Source: an uncultured Bacteroidia bacterium (GTDB lineage: Bacteria > Bacteroidota > Bacteroidia > Bacteroidales > UBA932). From it: DNA of 11,896 nt. This document shows, piece by piece, positions 7,608 to 11,896 of this stretch. A model generated the notes under the pieces. It had not been told where the DNA came from, ran no database searches, and was given only the letters and a program-made list of their open reading frames with translations. The position numbers and the translations under genes were made by a program. The stretch is taken from positions 1 to 11,896 of the forward strand of contig CACXHM010000011.1 of the NCBI GenBank assembly GCA_902767465.1, written 5' to 3'. Within the stretch, counting starts at the first letter, position 1, and every line of letters begins with the position of its first letter.

Positions 7608-7623
7608 TAAGGAGTAATCTTTT
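7586..7623 (+). promoter_or_regulatory. 38-bp dyad centred on the promoter
   Basis: AAAAGATTA (7586-7594) and TAATCTTTT (7615-7623) are perfect inverted arms. Inside them CTTAC (7598-7602) and GTAAG (7607-7611) form a second pair around the same centre, 7604.5. As the predicted transcript starts near 7612-7614, the left arm is not transcribed from this promoter, which fits a protein-binding operator. Read through from rbfA, the same sequence would be a hairpin ending in T residues, so it could also serve as the rbfA terminator, or both. Confidence 0.6.
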
Positions 7624-7628
7624 GTGCT

Positions 7629-7832
7629 ATGAAAAAAACAAGTATTTTTCTTGTTCTCGTCACCCTTTTGGGTATGCAGCTGTCCGCTCAGGATGCTTCA
7701 ACAACGAGTACTGCAGCCTGGATAGACAGCCTTGTTGTGAGCCCAACGTCGCTGTGGTGGAGTGCAGACAGTTGTGATGCCAAAACGATCACCTCCTCTT
7801 ACGAAGAGTTAAATGAGAAATATCGAAAATAG
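7629..7832 (+). pseudogene. Rhs leader remnant: signal peptide and BACON-like start fused to an immunity-protein tail
   Basis: The 67-residue frame begins with a clean signal peptide (MKKTSIFLVLVTLLGMQLSAQ). SLVVSPTSLWWSADSCDAKTIT follows in the frame and resembles the opening of a BACON domain, often found at the N-terminus of secreted Bacteroidota proteins. It then switches to SYEELNEKYRK and a stop, identical to the last 11 residues of the lipoprotein encoded at 9057-9539. I read it as a deletion scar: the head of a full-length secreted Rhs protein joined in frame to the end of an immunity gene. It may still be expressed as a small secreted peptide. The BACON reading is inference; the tail identity is seen directly. 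Confidence 0.7.
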
Positions 7833-7896
7833 GTTTTTTCTCCTTGCCACTACCGCCTACGACGCCCCCATGGTGCTCACAAAAGTGAATGATGGC
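7797..7896 (+). repeat. Cassette-boundary direct repeat, copy 1
   Basis: Positions 7797-7860 are identical to 9504-9567 (64 bp). Similarity continues with substitutions and one indel to about 7896. The repeat covers the last codons of an immunity gene plus the first Rhs codons of the next cassette. Confidence 0.9.
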
Positions 7897-9027
7897 GCCT
7901 GGACCCCGTACAACATCGGACGTGACACGCAAGGTAGCATCACCCATGTCATGACCGCCGACGGCGAGCTGCTGGAGCGCTATGTCTATGATCCTTGGGG
8001 GAAGGTCGCACAGGCGGACTCCACCGGATATGTCGTCGACACCCTCTGCGTCAACCCTTGGGGCGGTGGAGGGTTCTGGTCGAAGATTGTGGGCAGCCAC
8101 GGCTACACCGGACACGAGCACATCGTGGGTTGCGGCCTGATAAACGCCAATGCCCGCATCTACGACCCCTTCCTCGGACGTTTCCTCAGCCCCGACCCCC
8201 TCATCCAGGATCCTGCCTACACGCAGAACTTCAACCGGTACGCCTACTGCCTGAACAATCCGCTGAAGTATACTGATGAGGATGGGGAGTTTATCGGAAC
8301 AATCCGAACTGCCGCTTTTAGGGCACCCATATCTTTCTACGCCAGCATCTATAAAGCCATCGAAGGTGGCATTAATAACGGATGGAAAGGTGCTTGGAAC
8401 GGATTCTCATCGGAATGGGTCCAATATGGACATCGCGTCTCAAATGCTTTCAAGATTGATATGGGCTTATTTAAAACAGATGAAGATGCTGGTTTCGGAA
8501 CAAATCTGTTGACCCTGTTTTCCAGATTCACATGGGAATCACAACAGAGGGTTTTAGGTAACAGTCTCGCTCATATAAGAAACAACTTATGGCGAACAAA
8601 TGTTGATTATTATCATGAAGCAACTTTGGTTAATAGAACCGACAAAGACGATCGATGGGGAGTGACGTTAGGTTCATATATTAACGGTAAAAATTTAACT
8701 GCAAATCCTCGAACTGATGCAGTATTTGCTCATGAATACGGGCATGTCAAACAAAGTAAACTTCTTGGTCCTGCATACACACCGATAGTAGGACTTCCAA
8801 GTTTTCATGGAAGTGCATTGGATGGTGTTTTGGGACATGAGCATAAGAACGAGTGGTATGAAGTATGGGCTAATAATCTTGCCAACGATTACTATACAAG
8901 TATTGGAGACAAAACAGCATCTGCGACGTTAAAAGCGCGTAACCCCCTATCCCATTCACCGGAATGGTATGATGCCATAACAGGTATATATTATTTAGCG
9001 CTTTTGTTAGTTCCGCATATTTTTTGA
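7813..9027 (+). CDS. Truncated Rhs core with C-terminal HEYGH metalloprotease-type toxin domain
   Basis: The 404-residue frame overlaps the preceding ORF by 20 bp. Residues about 9-157 are Rhs core: TTAYDAPMVLTKVNDG, IGRDTQGSITHV, RYVYDPWGKV, the hallmark RIYDPFLGRFLSPDPL (116-131) and NNPLKYTDEDGEF (149-160), which normally ends the core. From about 160 the sequence becomes AT-rich and changes to a variable tip containing FSRFTWESQQRVLGN (236-250) and HEYGHVKQSKLLGPAYTP (307-324), with a later Glu in WYEVWAN (Glu350) as a possible third ligand. This is a probable zinc-peptidase effector. No signal peptide or N-terminal Rhs shell remains, so it is either an orphan cassette kept for recombination or a silent toxin. 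Rhs assignment is sure; protease activity is inferred. Confidence 0.85.
   Translation: MRNIENRFFLLATTAYDAPMVLTKVNDGAWTPYNIGRDTQGSITHVMTADGELLERYVYDPWGKVAQADSTGYVVDTLCVNPWGGGGFWSKIVGSHGYTGHEHIVGCGLINANARIYDPFLGRFLSPDPLIQDPAYTQNFNRYAYCLNNPLKYTDEDGEFIGTIRTAAFRAPISFYASIYKAIEGGINNGWKGAWNGFSSEWVQYGHRVSNAFKIDMGLFKTDEDAGFGTNLLTLFSRFTWESQQRVLGNSLAHIRNNLWRTNVDYYHEATLVNRTDKDDRWGVTLGSYINGKNLTANPRTDAVFAHEYGHVKQSKLLGPAYTPIVGLPSFHGSALDGVLGHEHKNEWYEVWANNLANDYYTSIGDKTASATLKARNPLSHSPEWYDAITGIYYLALLLVPHIF
8123..8272 (+). repeat. Rhs core repeat, copy 1
   Basis: 150 bp that recur at 10625-10774 with seven mismatches and no gap. It encodes the end of the Rhs core from VGCGLINANARIYDP to NNPLKY, the stretch directly upstream of the toxin tip. 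Confidence 0.92.
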
Positions 9028-9056
9028 GAAAGTTATCTTCTTTATATTGGATTCAT

Positions 9057-9539
9057 ATGAAAAAAAACCTTTTTATTTTATTCTCAATTGTTTTTTTTAC
9101 TGGTTGTCCATTAGATTACTACTATTCTATACGATGCTACAACGTCAGTGATATTGATCCCATTTGTTGCGTTTTAGACAAATGCTTATCTGACAGTTCG
9201 GTTACTGCAGGGAGTCAATACGCCTGTTTAACTAAAGATTATATTTATGCTTTTGATTTCAATAGGAGGCCGGAGAAAGAAATAAAGGATTCCATTGCAA
9301 TTTATTTCTTGAATCCGGAAGCAGCAGATATTGATTTGTATTATGGTATTATTTCGAAAACAGCGGCAAAGACTATTAATAATTCCCCCAACTTGATACT
9401 TGCAACATATATCTTTTCGGTTAAACAACTGAAAGCCCTTGACTGGTCATACAGTTTTCCTCCTGATGAGAAAATGAAAGAGTTGGGAGTTCTCACCATC
9501 CCATCTTACGAAGAGTTAAATGAGAAATATCGAAAATAG
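9057..9539 (+). CDS. Lipoprotein, probable immunity protein of the adjacent Rhs toxin
   Basis: A 160-residue lipoprotein: MKKNLFILFSIVFFTGC with lipidated Cys17. The ATG at 9057 is preferred over a TTG at 9024 because it gives the signal peptide directly. It starts 29 bp after the toxin stop, the usual place for an immunity gene. Its C-terminal half (FSVKQLKALDWSYSFPPDE, then SYEELNEKYRK) matches the pattern of the lipoprotein at 9997-10485 and the tail of the ORF at 7629. A membrane-anchored immunity protein fits a toxin acting in the periplasm or at the envelope. The lipoprotein call is firm; the immunity role is inferred from position and the paralogue. Confidence 0.75.
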   Translation: MKKNLFILFSIVFFTGCPLDYYYSIRCYNVSDIDPICCVLDKCLSDSSVTAGSQYACLTKDYIYAFDFNRRPEKEIKDSIAIYFLNPEAADIDLYYGIISKTAAKTINNSPNLILATYIFSVKQLKALDWSYSFPPDEKMKELGVLTIPSYEELNEKYRK

Positions 9540-9603
9540 GTTTTTTCTCCTTGCCACTACCGCCTACAACGCACCGATGGTGCTCGAAAAGTGAATGACG
9601 GAA
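9504..9603 (+). repeat. Cassette-boundary direct repeat, copy 2
   Basis: Matches 7797-7896: the first 64 bp are identical, after which a 1-nt deletion near 9586 turns the Rhs frame into a stop (codon 9592-9594). Recombination between the copies would remove or duplicate exactly 1,707 bp, one toxin-immunity unit. Confidence 0.9.
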
Positions 9604-9979
9604 CGTTCCACCGTGTTCAAAATATGGCCTTTTCAAGCACGAGTTTGGACACGTCCTTCAAAGTCGTCTTTATGGGTTATTTTACATACCACGAATTGCT
9701 GTTCCAAGCCTTATTGACGCAGTTTTCAACGACTATGACGGACATAATCGTTTTTATACAGAGCAAGACGCAAATGTCAGGGCATTAAGATTCTTTATCA
9801 ACCACTATGACGGCTTTACGTATTATGATCCCAGCACCCTAAAAAGAGAATCATATTGGGATTTTAAAAGTAATCCTGTATTAAGTTATCCTTCTACACA
9901 AAAACTCGCAACAAGAAAACCAATGTCCAAATGGGTATCTAATAACAATACTGGTAATAGAAAATCTATGGTTTTATAA
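9520..9979 (+). pseudogene. Decayed Rhs-toxin cassette with an HEFGH remnant
   Basis: The Rhs start (MRNIENRFFLLATTAYNAPMVLEK, 24 residues from the ATG at 9520) ends at a frameshift stop at 9592-9594. A second frame, 9599-9979, has no usable early start codon but encodes YGLFKHEFGHVLQSRLYG (from 9623), FYIPRIAVPSLIDAVF and RFYTEQDANVRALRFF, then runs to TAA at 9977. These line up with HEYGHVKQSKLLG, AYTPIVGLPSFHG and EWYEVWANNLANDYY of the toxin at 7813-9027. Compared with that cassette, about 0.8 kb (rest of the Rhs core and the toxin's N-terminal half) is missing at about 9600-9625. So this is a homologous but different toxin, deleted and frameshifted, with its immunity gene kept downstream. 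Confidence 0.8.
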
Positions 9980-9996
9980 AGAATTGTTATTATCAT

Positions 9997-10485
9997 ATGA
10001 AAAGATTCTTGCAATTAGCTGTTTGTTTATTGGTACTACTATTATTCGGCACAAGTTGCGAATATAAATTCAAAGGCAAACACAGAACAATTCTCCTGGA
10101 GAACAGGTCGTCATTACCTCTAATTGCTTTTGAAAGAAGTGGCTATGATACAATAGTGACTGGGCGTAGTTTTATTGATAAGGACAGGTATTATGTGTCC
10201 CCAAATTCCAATAATTCGCAGGCGCTTAAGCGCATTAGATGGGGCACTTATGAAGACCTTTTTACATATCATCAGTATTGCCTTGTATTTATATTGAACG
10301 CCAATGACGTAAGGTGGAGCAACGATCATTTATCGGATCTCGACTCATATTTGGTGCGCTATGACTTTACGCTTGAAGATCTTCAAGATTTAGATTGGCG
10401 AATATCGTTTCCTCCCAACGACTCAATGAAAACAATCAGCATGTGGCCTCCATTCGAAGAGGTGATAGCAAAATATAAGGAATAA
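9997..10485 (+). CDS. Lipoprotein, paralogue of the 9057 lipoprotein; probable orphan immunity protein
   Basis: 162 residues with a lipoprotein signal peptide (MKRFLQLAVCLLVLLLFGTSC, lipidated Cys21). The mature part includes a central LVFILNAND strand and a C-terminal motif, YDFTLEDLQDLDWRISFPP then MKTISMWPPFEEVIAKYKE. This matches the 9057 lipoprotein at LDW..SFPP...MK and P..EE...KY, so both belong to one family. It starts 17 bp after the stop of the decayed HEFGH toxin frame, with the same start context (TCATATGAAAA) as its paralogue. It appears intact although its toxin is broken, which fits retained immunity. I do not know a named family for it. Confidence 0.75.
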   Translation: MKRFLQLAVCLLVLLLFGTSCEYKFKGKHRTILLENRSSLPLIAFERSGYDTIVTGRSFIDKDRYYVSPNSNNSQALKRIRWGTYEDLFTYHQYCLVFILNANDVRWSNDHLSDLDSYLVRYDFTLEDLQDLDWRISFPPNDSMKTISMWPPFEEVIAKYKE

Positions 10486-10486
10486 T

Positions 10487-10788
10487 ATGCATAACGCCCG
10501 GTGCCGTGAAAGGATGACAGTCGGCTACGAATACAATGCCTCCGGGGCAAAAGCCCGTGCGACCTTCCCAACGATCGGGTTGGAGCGCCACTATCTTGGC
10601 GGAGTCTTCGAACGGGACGAGCGTTCGTGGGTTGCGGGCTGATAAACGCCAATGCCCGCATCTACGACCCCTTCCTCGGGCGTTTCCTCAGCCCGGATCC
10701 CCTCATCCAGGATCCCGCCTCCACCCAGAACTTCAACCGGTACGCCTACTGCCTGAACAATCCGCTGAAGTATATGGTTATTCTATAA
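10487..10788 (+). pseudogene. Rhs core fragments joined out of frame, toxin tip missing
   Basis: From the ATG at 10487 a 51-residue frame contains Rhs-like TVGYEYNASGAKARATFP and LERHYLGGVFERDE, ending at TGA 10640-10642. From about 10625 a different frame takes over with VGCGLINANARIYDPFLG through NNPLKY and stops at 10786-10788. The junction lies in TCGTGGGTTGCGG, a short sequence shared with the intact cassette at 8123, which suggests a deletion between Rhs segments. The normal continuation after NNPLKY (TDEDGEF and a toxin) is absent; AT-rich foreign sequence starts at once. Confidence 0.8.
10625..10774 (+). repeat. Rhs core repeat, copy 2
   Basis: Ungapped match to 8123-8272 with seven mismatches in 150 bp. 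Both borders coincide with breaks: the frame switch at the left and the change to AT-rich cassette DNA at the right. Confidence 0.92.
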
Positions 10789-10798
10789 GAGCTTTAAA

Positions 10799-11401
10799 AT
10801 GGTTGTCTTTTGTATACTCATTCAATTATTGTATTGTAGCATTTTACCGGTGTTTCAGGAAAATTCTTTCCGGCAAGATGATACCATATGTGTTTTCTTT
10901 AAAATTTCCCCGACTGAATTTGGCTCAAGTAATGAGGCGCTATTGCTTACGAAGAGAGAGTCAGGTTATTATGCAAGGTATTATGCCTTTCCTGAGGACG
11001 CATTGTCGCCTTCCAATGTTTCTCCTGAAGCACAGGATTCTTTGTTTCTCTCCTGTTATCGCAGTCTTTTTTGTAAACTTCTACAAGAGGACGATATGTA
11101 TATGGTGAAAGATATAAGGTTTTTGACAGAGGAGCAAGAATTGTTTGTTAATCAGTTGTCTCAAGATATCCTTAATCGTACTACTAAAAGTGATTATATA
11201 AGCAATGCCCAAGATTGGTATATTCTTTTTGATTCTGATGCGGCGTATATTTATAGAGATTTATTGGGGCAATGGGATAAATATAAAGAAGTTCGTACCT
11301 TTTTTCAGGTTTACCCACCAATTGAAACACCTTCTTTGATGAAAAGACTATGCCTCCGACTAATAAATACTATTCACGAATTATTAAGGATTGTTCAATA
11401 G
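10799..11401 (+). CDS. Hypothetical protein behind a toxinless Rhs fragment
   Basis: 200 residues, strongly AT-rich, family not recognised. The N-terminus is hydrophobic (MVVFCILIQLLYCSILPVF) but lacks the usual basic residues; those lie upstream in the same open frame (YKSFK), so the original start may have been lost at the Rhs junction. The mature part is acidic and rich in Asp, Leu and Tyr (LCK-like and LTEEQELFVNQLSQDIL helices, then YILFDSDAAYIYRDLLG). Position at the end of a cassette whose toxin is gone suggests an orphan immunity or associated protein, but no residue pattern links it to the two lipoproteins. Coding is likely; function is unknown. Confidence 0.6.
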   Translation: MVVFCILIQLLYCSILPVFQENSFRQDDTICVFFKISPTEFGSSNEALLLTKRESGYYARYYAFPEDALSPSNVSPEAQDSLFLSCYRSLFCKLLQEDDMYMVKDIRFLTEEQELFVNQLSQDILNRTTKSDYISNAQDWYILFDSDAAYIYRDLLGQWDKYKEVRTFFQVYPPIETPSLMKRLCLRLINTIHELLRIVQ

Positions 11402-11483
11402 TATTGATGTGGATCAAATAGTTCGTCATTACTATCTGATTGTTTTCTTAGATTTTTCCCTTTGCACTATATTATTTTTTGAA

Positions 11484-11867
11484 ATGAAACACTGCATTAT
11501 CTTCTATTTAATAGTGTTAATCTCGTTATCTGGAGCTGCACAAACAACAATAAGCTTAAAGAAAAGTCATAACCCATCTACCACTTTCGATGGTCCCAAA
11601 TTCCATTATGCTCTCCTCCCGGATTCGTTTTTAAGCCATCAAGATTCTTTGTTTCTTAGGACATGTGTAGACTATCCGCTCCTGATAATCAACGGCATAG
11701 TGCTGGAAGACAAAGCCCTTATTGACAGATTTCGTAACACATATGTGATAGATCAAGTATCTTTTAAAAAAATAAGTAGAAAGAAGGCTATGAGAAAGCA
11801 TTTGCCATATTCCGAAGATGGCACGTTAATAGTTCGCACCAGAAAGAATTATTACATTGTTTTTTGA
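11484..11867 (+). CDS. Small secreted protein with TonB-plug-like C-terminus
   Basis: 127 residues beginning MKHCIIFYLIVLISLSGAAQ, a clear signal peptide; this ATG is chosen over one at 11391 because it places the signal peptide first. The C-terminal half (YPLLIINGIVLEDKALIDRF, then VIDQVSFKKISRKKAMRKH and DGTLIVRTRK) follows the order seen at the end of TonB-receptor plug domains: a V/I-DG loop, an I..I.VLK.A strand-helix and a GVI.ITTK-like strand. It is far too short to be a receptor, so it would be a stand-alone plug-like protein. Its place in the array suggests another cassette-borne immunity or accessory protein. The resemblance is by eye and moderate only. Confidence 0.6.
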   Translation: MKHCIIFYLIVLISLSGAAQTTISLKKSHNPSTTFDGPKFHYALLPDSFLSHQDSLFLRTCVDYPLLIINGIVLEDKALIDRFRNTYVIDQVSFKKISRKKAMRKHLPYSEDGTLIVRTRKNYYIVF

Positions 11868-11896
11868 TTCTTTCCACATTATGCAGTACGACAACC
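11868..11896 (+). other. Possible start of another Rhs fragment at the window edge
   Basis: The last bases encode HIMQYDN in one frame (ATG at 11883). QYDN would suit an Rhs YD repeat, and the position after a small secreted gene fits the cassette rhythm. Too little sequence is present to decide. Confidence 0.2.

Noticed and set aside
9591..9788. 65-codon + strand frame over the decayed cassette
   Set aside because: It is out of frame with the HEFGH toxin remnant; only its first codons (VNDGTF) continue the Rhs core before the deletion.
7797..10774. Repeats as a CRISPR array or insertion sequence
   Set aside because: There are only two copies of each, they are coding, unevenly spaced and lack spacers. 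No transposase or terminal inverted repeats were seen.
10536..11108. 190-codon + strand open frame
   Set aside because: It reads the Rhs repeat in a wrong frame (the same shadow occurs at 7995-8276) and then the 10799 gene in a wrong frame.

Overview
The window looks like a chromosomal segment from a Bacteroidales bacterium (phylum Bacteroidota). The evidence is five promoters close to the phylum's TTTG / TAnnTTTG pattern, A-rich start regions without Shine-Dalgarno sequences, a 58-residue Hc1-type histone-like protein, a clostripain-family (C11) protease, an M6-family metalloprotease, and Bacteroidota-type Rhs proteins. All supported genes are on the + strand. Genus cannot be decided from this stretch.

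Positions 1-7540 are ordinary, fairly GC-rich chromosome. They hold the 3' part of a C11 cysteine peptidase gene, rplY (L25/CTC) and pth as a pair, the Hc1-like gene with its own promoter and a strong terminator, a secreted M6-like metalloprotease overlapping a small lipoprotein gene by 4 bp, and tpiA-tyrS-rbfA packed tightly. The Hc1 terminator overlaps the promoter of the metalloprotease gene, which appears to be read from a leaderless or nearly leaderless mRNA.

At about 7541 the character changes. A 38-bp dyad wraps around a promoter, followed by a decayed tandem array of Rhs polymorphic-toxin cassettes that fills the rest of the window. Unit 0 is a signal peptide and the start of a BACON-like domain fused to the last residues of an immunity-type lipoprotein. 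Unit 1 (7813-9539) is the most complete: a truncated Rhs core, a C-terminal toxin domain with an HEYGH zinc-protease motif, and a lipoprotein as likely immunity partner. Unit 2 (9540-10485) has a frameshifted Rhs start, an internal deletion, an ATG-less remnant of a homologous HEFGH toxin, and a paralogous lipoprotein. Unit 3 (10487-11401) is two Rhs fragments joined out of frame, no recognisable toxin, and a 200-residue orphan. A further small secreted protein resembling the end of a TonB-receptor plug domain follows, and the window ends in what may be another Rhs fragment.

Rhs-derived stretches are GC-rich like the chromosome, while toxin and immunity genes are clearly AT-rich, with switches right after the NNPLKY motif. 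Two repeats, 64 bp identical (7797/9504) and 150 bp at about 95% identity (8123/10625), sit at cassette boundaries and are natural substrates for swapping, deleting or adding cassettes. I infer a family of Rhs-delivered HExGHxxQS metalloprotease effectors paired with surface or periplasmic lipoprotein immunity proteins, with orphan immunity genes retained after their toxins decayed.
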